From: Thermogladius sp.
GTDB lineage: Archaea > Thermoproteota > Thermoprotei_A > Sulfolobales > Desulfurococcaceae
DNA: 8,056 bases
Direction: 5' to 3'
Assembly (NCBI GenBank): GCA_009904025.1
Contig: WYEE01000066.1
Coordinates: 1 to 8,056, forward strand
Within the stretch, counting starts at the first letter, position 1. Every line of letters starts with the position of its first letter. Made by a program: the position numbers and the translations under genes. Shown in pieces: positions 1 to 6,102 of the stretch. The notes under the pieces were generated by a model. That model did not search any database. It had not been told where the DNA came from and saw nothing but the letters and a program-made list of their open reading frames with translations.

Positions 1-292
1 CAGCCTCCCACCACGCTTTCAAAGCCTCTTCGCGCCGGGTGTAAGCCAGCTTAACCATGGCCTGGAAGACGTTCTCCGGGACTAGTATGAAACCCGACTC
101 CCTGACCTGCTTGATGAAAAGAATTTCCTCCACCACCCCGCTTATCGAGTAGCCTGATTTCTCAGCCCGGATAGCAGCTTCGAAAAGCTCATTCACATAG
201 TCGTATAAACTATACCCCTTCCTCCTAGCAATCTCCTTTACCGTGTCTATTAGATCTTCCCTGGCGGCAAAAGTTTTTCTCCTAGTGGACAT
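1..292 (-). CDS. Small protein with ribbon-helix-helix-like N-terminus (3' end beyond window)
   Basis: The ATG lies at 292-290 and the frame stays open to base 1, giving 97 residues of a longer protein. It begins MSTRRKTFAAREDLIDTV. Residues about 4-12 (basic, strand-like), 13-25 (helix), a short turn, and 28-45 (helix with LYDYVNELFEAAI) have the strand-helix-helix pattern of MetJ/Arc/CopG DNA-binding domains. The later part (EEILFIKQVRESGF, then MVKLAYTRREEALKAWWE) is helical and charged and I do not recognise it. The start is supported by GAGGAG at 304-299, six bases upstream, and a TATA box at 334-327. The gene diverges from the tRNA-His leader. A transcriptional regulator or antitoxin-like role is inferred from the fold pattern only. 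The true C-terminus and length are not visible. Confidence 0.72.
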   Translation of the reverse strand, partial: MSTRRKTFAAREDLIDTVKEIARRKGYSLYDYVNELFEAAIRAEKSGYSISGVVEEILFIKQVRESGFILVPENVFQAMVKLAYTRREEALKAWWEA

Positions 293-326
293 AAACTACT
301 CCTCAAAATTAGTTAACTGAACCAGG

Positions 327-334
327 ATATAAAA
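327..334 (-). promoter_or_regulatory. TATA box for the ribbon-helix-helix-like gene
   Basis: The minus strand reads TTTTATAT. Transcription would start near 305, just ahead of the SD site GAGGAG (304-299), so the leader would be very short. Confidence 0.55.
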
Positions 335-379
335 CATAAGCAGGTGGATGAAAGCAGGGTTCAAGACACTGTGTGAAGG

Positions 380-386
380 TTTAATA
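380..386 (+). promoter_or_regulatory. Candidate TATA box upstream of the tRNA-His leader
   Basis: TTTAATA sits about 90 bases before the mature tRNA. No TATA-like sequence occurs at the usual position about 25 bases before base 470 (that stretch is G/C-mixed). If this is the promoter, transcription starts near 410 and the pre-tRNA carries a leader of about 60 bases. Confidence 0.4.
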
Positions 387-449
387 GGTTGGTCAACAGT
401 AGACTCCAATGGAAGGGCCCGGTCATTGAGCGGGAGCGATGATGAGCTT

Positions 450-474
450 GGGCCATTACCTATGTGAATGGCCC
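450..474 (+). repeat. Inverted repeat spanning the tRNA-His 5' boundary
   Basis: GGGCCATT (450-457) and AATGGCCC (467-474) are perfect 8-base complements around a 9-base loop. The right arm includes the first four bases of the acceptor stem (471-474), so the leader could pair with and mask the 5' end of the tRNA. Pairing could extend outward through wobble pairs. Function unknown. Confidence 0.55.
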
Positions 475-566
475 GGGTAGCTCAGCCTGGTAGAGCGCCG
501 GGCTGTGGACGGCCGAGGAGGCCGGCACAGACCCGGAGGTCCCGGGTTCAAATCCCGGCCCGGGCC
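470..566 (+). tRNA. tRNA-His (GTG), intron-containing
   Basis: A complete cloverleaf is visible. The acceptor stem is GCCCGGG (471-477) with CCCGGGC (559-565). The D-stem is GCTC (480-483) with GAGC (493-496). The anticodon stem is CCGGG (498-502) with CCCGG (532-536). The T-stem is CCGGG (542-546) with CCCGG (554-558), enclosing TTCAAAT. The anticodon GTG at 505-507 gives histidine. The identity is confirmed by the extra G at 470 (G-1) facing discriminator C at 566, the signature of tRNA-His. CCA is not encoded, so it must be added by CCA-adding enzyme. The gene carries a short intron after position 37. It is convergent with the permease gene, whose stop lies 8 bases beyond the tRNA 3' end. 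Confidence 0.95.
509..530 (+). other. 22-base intron of tRNA-His
   Basis: Removing these bases restores a 7-base anticodon loop and a fully paired anticodon stem. This is the canonical archaeal 37/38 site. Because 509 and 531 are both A, 510-531 gives the same mature RNA and the exact cut cannot be read from sequence. TGTG (504-507, overlapping the anticodon) pairs with CACA (526-529), and CGGCC (510-514) pairs with GGCCG (520-524) around GAGGA. This fits a relaxed bulge-helix-bulge substrate of the archaeal splicing endonuclease. Confidence 0.85.
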
Positions 567-574
567 CTTTCAAC

Positions 575-1744
575 CTACCTGATAGCTTTCTCCTCTCTTT
601 TCACCCCGAGGAATAGTACTAGCAGTGACCCTAGTGAGGAAGCCGTTACGGCTACTCCTGTACCAGTAGGGTTTGATGCGAGAATAGGTTGTGATGGTAT
701 CAGCATCAAGCCGCCGAGGCTAGTGAAGAACATGATGTTGCCGAAGCCCTGTGTCCTACTTGCCTCCCTCGTTCTGCCGGCAACATACGCGTATACAGAT
801 GTATCCAGGAACGGGTAGACCGGTATCTGCCACAATATGATCGGTGCTAGTCCGTTGGTAACTGTGAAACCCCAATAGGTTAGTAGATAGGAGGCGACAG
901 CCACTGCATATATGTTTAAAGCCCCGTACTTATCCACGAGGTAACCCGAGAGTAATCTAGCGAAGGGGCTTATTAGACTGCCTATCAACCCGTAGACCAA
1001 CCCGTATACAAGGTACTTCATCCCTGGATCCATGCCGGGGTACAAGGAGTCGACTAATCCGTTTAATTTAACAGAGCCCACCGCGAAGAATGTTTCTCTA
1101 GCGAACACGATGAGTGTTAGAGATATAAAGAACATTAGGAGGCTCTTATCGCCGGGCTTCAGCCTGAACTCCTTTACATTATTGACAGTATTCCGATACG
1201 GTAGTATCACCCAGCTTAAGGCGAATGCCGAGGATAATAACACGGTTATAACAGTCAAAACTAGAAAGGGGCCTCCGTGGCCGTAGATAAACCCAGCCAG
1301 AATAGCCCCTATACCGAATCCTACCCCCGTTATTATAGTGAAATTACTGTAGACTCTACCATACCAGCCGGCGACACCAGTAAATACCATTGAGAGGACG
1401 ACCGGCCATGAGATAGACCATAATAAGCTGGAGATACTTATAATGAGCGAAAACGCGTAGGGATCCCTGAGCAAACCGGATAATATGACCGGCACACCTG
1501 ATGAGACGCCTATTAAAATCTGTCTCCTGGATCCAATGTATCTCTCGACTAACCCTGAAAGAAGGGAGGCCATGCTCATACCCCACTCCAAGCCTGCTAG
1601 CAACATCACAACACTACCAGCGGCTAGATCCTCTGTAAGATACCTTCTAGTGAAAGAGTAGTAAATCCCCCAGGCTAGAGTGTTGAGGAAACCTATAGCC
1701 GGGTAGAAAAACCGTTCCCTGCCTACCACGCCTTGACACCACAC
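575..1744 (-). CDS. Major facilitator superfamily permease
   Basis: The protein has 389 residues and about twelve hydrophobic segments in two halves, split by a polar loop at about 183-201 (VNNVKEFRLKPGDK). MFS motif-A-like loops with basic residues follow the second helix of each half: GLVERYIGSRRQI (64-76) and GYLVDKYGALN (267-277). It therefore should be an inner-membrane secondary transporter of usual MFS length; the substrate cannot be read. The start is GTG at 1744; the next upstream in-frame stop is at 1763, with no other good start between. GTG at 1729 is an alternative, and neither has a clear SD. The gene follows adenine deaminase by 37 bases on the same strand with no obvious promoter between, so it is probably co-transcribed. 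A role in moving purines or a related base is an inference from that pairing. It ends 8 bases from the convergent tRNA-His, and no T-run terminator is visible. Confidence 0.85.
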   Translation of the reverse strand: MWCQGVVGRERFFYPAIGFLNTLAWGIYYSFTRRYLTEDLAAGSVVMLLAGLEWGMSMASLLSGLVERYIGSRRQILIGVSSGVPVILSGLLRDPYAFSLIISISSLLWSISWPVVLSMVFTGVAGWYGRVYSNFTIITGVGFGIGAILAGFIYGHGGPFLVLTVITVLLSSAFALSWVILPYRNTVNNVKEFRLKPGDKSLLMFFISLTLIVFARETFFAVGSVKLNGLVDSLYPGMDPGMKYLVYGLVYGLIGSLISPFARLLSGYLVDKYGALNIYAVAVASYLLTYWGFTVTNGLAPIILWQIPVYPFLDTSVYAYVAGRTREASRTQGFGNIMFFTSLGGLMLIPSQPILASNPTGTGVAVTASSLGSLLVLFLGVKREEKAIR

Positions 1745-1781
1745 TCCAAGCTTTCTAGCTGGTTAACTACAGCGATACAAG

Positions 1782-3551
1782 TTAGCTTGAAACCTCTATT
1801 ATGGGCTCAACAATCTTATAGTCTTTAACGAGCCCTCTATCCGTTAAACCCAGTTCTGGAACCGAGGGAAGAGACACGAACTCGAGTTGCATAAAAGGGT
1901 TTGAGAGCTCGGATCCAAGTACACTTCTCACAGCATTGTTCAACCTTGTAAGGTCCTCAACGACCTCCTCATATCTCCTAATAGACATCAAGCCGGCGAA
2001 CTCCAGTGGGATCTCGCCCACTATTCTGCCCTCGCTTACAGCTACAAACCCTCCGTTTATCTCGGACAATCTTTTCACAGCGATATACATGTCTAGAGCG
2101 TCCACACCGACTACAGCGATGTTATGGTGGTCGTGTGAGACGCTTGAGGCTATAGCGCCCTTCCTCAGCTTAAAACCCTTCACGAATGCTTTGCCCACGT
2201 TTAGCAGACCCTTATGTCTCTCGACGATTGCTATGTGTAGTATATCACGGTTTAGATCGCTTAAGACGAGGCCGTTCTCCACTTTAAGCCACTCCAGCAA
2301 CTCCCTCTTCAATATCTGCCCCGGCGTGATCTCTATAACTCTCACCAAAGCCTTGCCTTCCGCTATACTGGTCTTCAACAATAGATCATCTTGTTTCAGC
2401 CCCGGGTTCAACCTGACAGTTCTCACGGCCCACTCCGGTAGATTAATTTTGGGAGAGTCGAATAGGAGTCTCCCCTCATGATAGACTACTTCCCCGTTGA
2501 AAACAACTGTCCTAATATTCAGTTTCTCCAGGCTATCGACCACAACTAGATCGGCTTTCCGCCCAGGCGTAATTGACCCTATCAGATCATCTACCCTGAA
2601 GTAAATTGCCGGGTTGATAGTGGCCATTTGAATAGCCACTAGTGGGTCTAAGCCCAATTCTATGGCCTTCCTTACATTGTAGTCGATGTGGCCTTCCCTG
2701 AGTATGTCCGTCGGGTGCTTGTCATCTGAGCAAAACATTAGGAACCTGTAATCCCTTATCTTGTTTCTCAAACCTTTGAGGACGTCCACTAGATTCCTCT
2801 CACTACTACCCTCCCTAACGAAAACAGCTATACCTCTGACAAGTCTTCTAAAAGCCTCCTCGGCAGATACGGCTTCGTGATCGTCCGTTAAACCTGTTGA
2901 AGCAAGCATGTTGAGAAGCTCTTCTTCGAGAACGCCGGCCATATGCCCGTTTGATCTCTTACGGTACCTCCTCGATATATTGACCCTATTGACATAAGCT
3001 GGATCCCTTAAAACATTCTGATAATTTAACTCCCCGAGAGACACAGCATAATCTCTCCCAAGTAGTATCTCAATCTCCTTCTCACCTAGTTCGCCGCCAG
3101 TTGTCTCCAGACCAGGCGCTGTAGGTACGCGTGAAGGGACTTGTATGAAGACCCTGACCTTAGAGCTCCTGCTCATCTCAACTAGGAGCTCTATACCCTT
3201 CAGCCCGAGGACGTTTGCTATTTCATGAGGGTCAGCCATTAGCGTTGTAACACCGTGAGGGATAAGAATCCTAGACAACTCCTGGGGGATTAGCATAGTG
3301 CTCTCGATGTGTATATGCGAGTCTATGAAACCCGGGATGACATACCCTCCTCTCGCATCCACAACCAGCCTGCTACTCCTCTCTTCTTTTGTTAAACCAA
3401 CGATCTTGTCATCGAAAACCTCAACATTCGATTCGAAAATCCCACCCGTGATCACATCAACGATGAACCCGTTTCTAATAACCAGTGTCGGAGTTCCGGA
3501 GACCGCTGAGACCTTGTAGGACTCTCTTAAACCAACATCGGTTTCCCCCAT
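1782..3551 (-). CDS. ade: Adenine deaminase (EC 3.5.4.2)
   Basis: This amidohydrolase converts adenine to hypoxanthine and ammonia in purine salvage. It has 589 residues, normal for the family. Visible metal and catalytic motifs are PGFIDSHIHIEST (73-85, H79 and H81), DPHEIAN (107-113), GELN (173-176, the metal-bridging glutamate position), NGHMAG (201-206), TDDHE (222-226) and CSDDK (274-278). The barrel is followed by the return strand of the composite domain (GRKADLVVVD, 330-339) and the Ade-specific C-terminal domain with SVSHDHHNIAV (470-480) and LGLTDRGLVKD (567-577). The NGHMAG motif differs from the GHAPG-type form I recall from bacterial enzymes. The ATG at 3551 lies about 22 bases downstream of a TATA box, so the message is probably leaderless. 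The permease gene follows by 37 bases. The gene diverges from initiator tRNA-Met. Confidence 0.95.
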   Translation of the reverse strand: MGETDVGLRESYKVSAVSGTPTLVIRNGFIVDVITGGIFESNVEVFDDKIVGLTKEERSSRLVVDARGGYVIPGFIDSHIHIESTMLIPQELSRILIPHGVTTLMADPHEIANVLGLKGIELLVEMSRSSKVRVFIQVPSRVPTAPGLETTGGELGEKEIEILLGRDYAVSLGELNYQNVLRDPAYVNRVNISRRYRKRSNGHMAGVLEEELLNMLASTGLTDDHEAVSAEEAFRRLVRGIAVFVREGSSERNLVDVLKGLRNKIRDYRFLMFCSDDKHPTDILREGHIDYNVRKAIELGLDPLVAIQMATINPAIYFRVDDLIGSITPGRKADLVVVDSLEKLNIRTVVFNGEVVYHEGRLLFDSPKINLPEWAVRTVRLNPGLKQDDLLLKTSIAEGKALVRVIEITPGQILKRELLEWLKVENGLVLSDLNRDILHIAIVERHKGLLNVGKAFVKGFKLRKGAIASSVSHDHHNIAVVGVDALDMYIAVKRLSEINGGFVAVSEGRIVGEIPLEFAGLMSIRRYEEVVEDLTRLNNAVRSVLGSELSNPFMQLEFVSLPSVPELGLTDRGLVKDYKIVEPIIEVSS

Positions 3552-3568
3552 TCGAAGACCCTCTGAAC

Positions 3569-3577
3569 TTTAAAAAC
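3569..3577 (-). promoter_or_regulatory. TATA box for the adenine deaminase-permease unit
   Basis: The minus strand reads TTTTTAAAG at 3577-3569. Its centre is about 22 bases before the ATG at 3551, so transcription should start at or within a few bases of the start codon. This fits the absence of an SD site. Confidence 0.6.
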
Positions 3578-3587
3578 CCGAGTAGCA

Positions 3588-3599
3588 ATTAATTTAGAT
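3588..3599 (+). promoter_or_regulatory. Candidate TATA box for initiator tRNA-Met
   Basis: TTAATTTAGATA is the only A/T-rich stretch ahead of the tRNA. It is centred about 23 bases before base 3616. It lies back to back with the adenine deaminase promoter. Confidence 0.5.
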
Positions 3600-3615
3600 A
3601 TCGGCGGGGCAAAGC

Positions 3616-3689
3616 AGCGGGGTAGGGCAGCCAGGTAGCCCGCGGGGCTCATAACCCCGAGGTCGGTGGTTCAAATCCACCCCCCGCTA
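3616..3689 (+). tRNA. Initiator tRNA-Met (CAT)
   Basis: All four stems pair. Acceptor: AGCGGGG (3616-3622) with CCCCGCT (3682-3688). D-stem: GGGC (3625-3628) with GCCC (3638-3641). Anticodon stem: CGGGG (3643-3647) with CCCCG (3655-3659) around CTCATAA. T-stem: GGTGG (3665-3669) with CCACC (3677-3681) around TTCAAAT. The anticodon CAT is at 3650-3652. The A1-U72 closing pair and three consecutive G-C pairs at the base of the anticodon stem are the archaeal initiator marks. Discriminator A is at 3689. There is no intron and no encoded CCA. Confidence 0.95.
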
Positions 3690-3694
3690 TACCA

Positions 3695-3750
3695 CCTGCC
3701 GCGAGGCAGGCCCCGCCATAAGGTTCTAGGGTTACGGCTCAAATGCGGGG
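3695..3750 (+). other. Structured segment after initiator tRNA-Met: GNRA-capped hairpin plus second stem
   Basis: CCTGCC (3695-3700), GCGA tetraloop (3701-3704) and GGCAGG (3705-3710) form a perfect hairpin five bases after the tRNA. It is followed at once by CCCCGC (3711-3716), which can pair with GCGGGG (3745-3750) around a 28-base loop. The two stems would stack. It may be a tRNA trailer or termination structure, or a small RNA; no family is recognised. The plus strand has no T-run here. Confidence 0.45.
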
Positions 3751-3783
3751 TTGCGAATTGAAGAATGGAGGAGAAGGGGGTTT

Positions 3784-3791
3784 AAAAAAAA
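3784..3791 (-). terminator. T8 terminator of the serine-biosynthesis operon
   Basis: Eight consecutive T residues on the minus strand begin four bases after the TAG stop at 3796. This is a typical archaeal T-run terminator. Confidence 0.65.
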
Positions 3792-3795
3792 CGGG

Positions 3796-4716
3796 CTACA
3801 TGAGGAGCTCGATTATCTTCTGAGCTACTTCTAAACCAGCTTTCTCCTGTGCTTCTACACTGCTGGCGCCTATGTGCGGTGTTAACACAACGTTCTCCAA
3901 CCCGAGTAGTGGGCTGTCCTTAGGCAACGGCTCCTCCTCGTAGACATCCAGGCCTGCACCAGCTATCCACCCCTCTCTCAGGGCTTTGACAAGCGCGTTG
4001 GTGTCCACCACAGCGCCTCTAGAGGTGTTTATAAGTATCGCTGTCTTCTTCATCAACCTCAGCCTATCCTCGTTGATCATATGCTTCGTCTCCGGCGTCA
4101 GAGGTACGTGCAGCGATACTATGTCTGCTCTCCTGAGCAGGGTTTCCAGGTCAACGTGCTCGGCGTTGAATTCTCTCTCGGCTTCCGGGTCGCGTATTTG
4201 ATCAGTGTACACTATCTTCATGCCAAACCCGTGGTAGCATATCCTCGCAACGGCCTTCCCGATTCTGCCGAAACCCACTATCCCAAGTGTTTTACCCTTG
4301 AGCTCGAGGCCCACTGCCTCGTGTTTAACCCACTCCCCGCTCCTCATCTTCCTATCGCTGAAAGCGATCTTCCTAGCCACAGCGAGCATCAGTCCTACAG
4401 CTAGCTCCGCCACAGCCTGGGTGACGGACTCTGGCGCGTTGATCACCTTAATACCCTTCTTCTCGGCGGCCTCCACGTCGATGTTGTCGAGCCCGACACC
4501 GGCCCTAGCTATCACCCTAAGAGCGTCGGCTGCCGCGATGACCCTTCTCGTTACCCTAGGTTTGCTCCTCACTATTATAGCGTGGAATCCTTTGATCAAA
4601 TTAGCGAGCTCTTCCTCGGGTGGCTCGTTGACCTCCACTACTTCGAAACCCCTCGACTTCAACAACTCGACCGCGCTCCTGCTGATCCTGCTCGCCACAA
4701 GGACTCTAGGCGTCAA
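3796..4716 (-). CDS. serA: D-3-phosphoglycerate dehydrogenase, short form
   Basis: The enzyme oxidises 3-phosphoglycerate to 3-phosphohydroxypyruvate with NAD, the first step of serine synthesis. Residue numbers count from the upstream GTG at 4725. The Rossmann motif is GIVGFGRIGKA (148-158) and the nucleotide-ribose acid is probably D175. Catalytic residues are R236 in NTSRGA, E265 in YEEEP and H284 in LTPHIGASS. With about 306-309 residues it has only the catalytic and nucleotide domains and lacks the C-terminal ACT domain of bacterial long forms, so ACT-type feedback control by serine is not expected. TTG at 4716 is preferred: GAGGTGA (4728-4722) lies five bases before it. The GTG at 4725, which would overlap the upstream stop as GTGA, sits inside that SD site. 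Coupling to the aminotransferase gene supports this role over other D-2-hydroxyacid dehydrogenases. Confidence 0.88.
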   Translation of the reverse strand: MTPRVLVASRISRSAVELLKSRGFEVVEVNEPPEEELANLIKGFHAIIVRSKPRVTRRVIAAADALRVIARAGVGLDNIDVEAAEKKGIKVINAPESVTQAVAELAVGLMLAVARKIAFSDRKMRSGEWVKHEAVGLELKGKTLGIVGFGRIGKAVARICYHGFGMKIVYTDQIRDPEAEREFNAEHVDLETLLRRADIVSLHVPLTPETKHMINEDRLRLMKKTAILINTSRGAVVDTNALVKALREGWIAGAGLDVYEEEPLPKDSPLLGLENVVLTPHIGASSVEAQEKAGLEVAQKIIELLM

Positions 4717-4721
4717 ATACT

Positions 4722-4728
4722 TCACCTC
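4722..4728 (-). promoter_or_regulatory. Shine-Dalgarno site deciding the serA start
   Basis: GAGGTGA on the minus strand is fully complementary to the crenarchaeal 16S rRNA 3' end (UCACCUC). It sits five bases before TTG at 4716 and overlaps the upstream gene's TGA stop. Confidence 0.6.
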
Positions 4729-5867
4729 TTCACGTAGCCTAGTTGTGTAAGAACCTCTCTCAAGTTCTTGAACAACTCATCTATATCCTCCTTCGTGATG
4801 TAGCCCATGTGGCCTATCCTGAATGTAATGTCTCTAACCTTCCCGTAGCCTTTAGCGATCTCAATACCCCTCTTCCTCAACTCCTCGTATATCACAGGGC
4901 CTTTAACTCCCGGTGGGTTGTAGACCACTGTTATCGTGGGGCTATAGTAGCCGGGCTCTGCGAACAGTTCCAAGCCTAGCTCCAAAACCCCTTTCCTTAT
5001 GGTCTCCGCTCTATCAGAGTACATTTTAAGCCAGGCTTCTCTACCACCCATTTTCTCGATGACTCTAAGCATCACGTCCAACCCTATGATTATGGATATA
5101 GGTGGGGTCGTCGGCGTAGACCACTGTTTCTCGAGGAACTCCCTTATCTCCAGGAGGTCGAAGTATAGACCTCTCTCAGGCATCCTCTTAGCCCTCTCGA
5201 AGACCTCTTCGCTGACAGCAGCCATCGCTAAGCCGGGTGGTAGCCCAAACGCCTTCTGGCTACTCGCGAAAACCAGGTCTATACCCCAATCGTCGACTCT
5301 TATATCAGCCGCACCCATAGCCGAGACGGCGTCGACGAAGACTAGTTTCCCATGCTCTTTAGCTACTTTAGCGAGCTCCCTCAGCGGGTTGAGAACGCCG
5401 GCGCTGGTCTCATTATAGGTTATAGTTACAGCCTCTACATCAGGGTTCTTCTTCAAGGCGTCGTCCAGCTCCTCTGGTTTAACTGCTTTACCCAGCGGTT
5501 TCTCGAGAACTACAGGTATCCTCCCATTCCTCTCAACCGCCTCCTTATACCTGTTGCCGAATTCGCCGATAACCGTCACGAGGACTTTACCCCTCGGTGT
5601 AATAGCGTTTCTTACACTCGCCTCCATGAAGCCTGTCCCGCTTGAAGGTATCAGCAGTACAGTAGCCTTCTCCGCCCCGAGGAAGCTCTTCAACCTTAGT
5701 GTAGCATCCTTATGCAACTCCTGGTACTCCTTAGACCTGTGGCTGAACATTTGAAACCTCATCGCCTCAAGTACTTCTGGGAAGCATGCTACTGGGCCGG
5801 CTGTGAACAACCTCATCTTCCTGGGCCACACTAGTTGCTCTACTTCCTTCACGACACCCATGTACAT
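4722..5867 (-). CDS. Class V aminotransferase (serine/alanine-glyoxylate type), probable serine-pathway enzyme
   Basis: This is a PLP fold-type I enzyme. Residue numbers count from the GTG at 5876. The phosphate-binding loop is PSSGTGFMEA (78-87), the PLP-nitrogen aspartate is D182 in VDAVSAMG, the Schiff-base lysine is K208 in SSQKAFGLPPG, and the substrate-carboxylate arginine is probably R353 in FRIGHMG. Length, 381 residues from the preferred start, is normal for the AGXT/serine-pyruvate family. ATG at 5867 is preferred: GGGGAGGTG (5882-5874) lies six bases before it, while the GTG at 5876 is part of that SD. ATG at 5861 is also possible. The gene directly precedes serA. By analogy with similar pairs elsewhere it probably transaminates phosphohydroxypyruvate, or serine/alanine with glyoxylate or pyruvate. 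Context supports the former but does not prove it. Confidence 0.88.
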   Translation of the reverse strand: MYMGVVKEVEQLVWPRKMRLFTAGPVACFPEVLEAMRFQMFSHRSKEYQELHKDATLRLKSFLGAEKATVLLIPSSGTGFMEASVRNAITPRGKVLVTVIGEFGNRYKEAVERNGRIPVVLEKPLGKAVKPEELDDALKKNPDVEAVTITYNETSAGVLNPLRELAKVAKEHGKLVFVDAVSAMGAADIRVDDWGIDLVFASSQKAFGLPPGLAMAAVSEEVFERAKRMPERGLYFDLLEIREFLEKQWSTPTTPPISIIIGLDVMLRVIEKMGGREAWLKMYSDRAETIRKGVLELGLELFAEPGYYSPTITVVYNPPGVKGPVIYEELRKRGIEIAKGYGKVRDITFRIGHMGYITKEDIDELFKNLREVLTQLGYVKR

Positions 5868-5873
5868 ATGGTA

Positions 5874-5882
5874 CACCTCCCC
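5874..5882 (-). promoter_or_regulatory. Strong Shine-Dalgarno site of the aminotransferase
   Basis: GGGGAGGTG on the minus strand lies six bases before ATG at 5867. Its last three bases, GTG, are in frame and mimic a start codon. Confidence 0.65.
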
Positions 5883-5905
5883 GGTTTCATATACCCTCTA
5901 TGAGG

Positions 5906-5917
5906 CTTATTTAATTT
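5906..5917 (-). promoter_or_regulatory. TATA box of the aminotransferase-serA operon
   Basis: The minus strand reads AAATTAAATAAG. Transcription starting about 25 bases on (near 5887) gives a leader of about 20 bases that carries the SD site. A second A/T patch, GTATATG near 5890, is too close to the start to serve as the box. Confidence 0.55.
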
Positions 5918-5972
5918 GCGCGTAATACAACAAGACACGCAAGAAGGTTGCCCTCGTGAAACTGTTTTGGGC

Positions 5973-5982
5973 TTTATATATG
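5973..5982 (+). promoter_or_regulatory. TATA box of the IS607-type tnpA remnant
   Basis: TTTATATATG is a strong TATA-like sequence. Transcription would start near 6003. GGTGGGTGA (6014-6022) would act as SD for GTG at 6025. This looks like the original transposase promoter left in place after the gene was cut. Confidence 0.5.
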
Positions 5983-6024
5983 TTTACAAGGGTTGATGTT
6001 AATTCTTTTGTTTGGTGGGTGAAG

Positions 6025-6102
6025 GTGCTGAGGTCTAAGGAGGTTTGCGAGAGGCTTGGTATCAGCCATTACGGGGTTATATATGCTTACAAGGCCTACG
6101 GG
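6025..6102 (+). pseudogene. IS607-type serine recombinase (tnpA) N-terminal remnant
   Basis: GTG at 6025 begins VLRSKEVCERLGISHYGVI. This matches the MerR-like helix-turn-helix that opens IS607-family TnpA proteins, which are usually about 200 residues with a serine-recombinase domain after it. Only about 26 codons are left. From about 6103 the same frame continues into permease sequence, so the resolvase domain and its catalytic serine are missing. In-frame codons back to 5956 look like untranslated leader: they cover the TATA box and SD. The short match means the family call is moderate; another MerR-like regulator start is possible. Confidence 0.5.

Noticed and set aside
439..445. ATGATGA resembling a box C of a C/D guide RNA in the tRNA-His leader
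   Set aside because: No CTGA box D or internal D'/C' pair lies at a suitable distance before the tRNA, so a C/D RNA is not supported.
468..818. Long plus-strand frame beginning at the tRNA-His gene
   Set aside because: It reads through the tRNA and antisense to the permease gene; the product is low-complexity and not protein-like.
4298..4750. 150-codon plus-strand frame opposite serA
   Set aside because: Serine/threonine/leucine-rich antisense shadow of a well-identified gene; no ribosome site or family resemblance.
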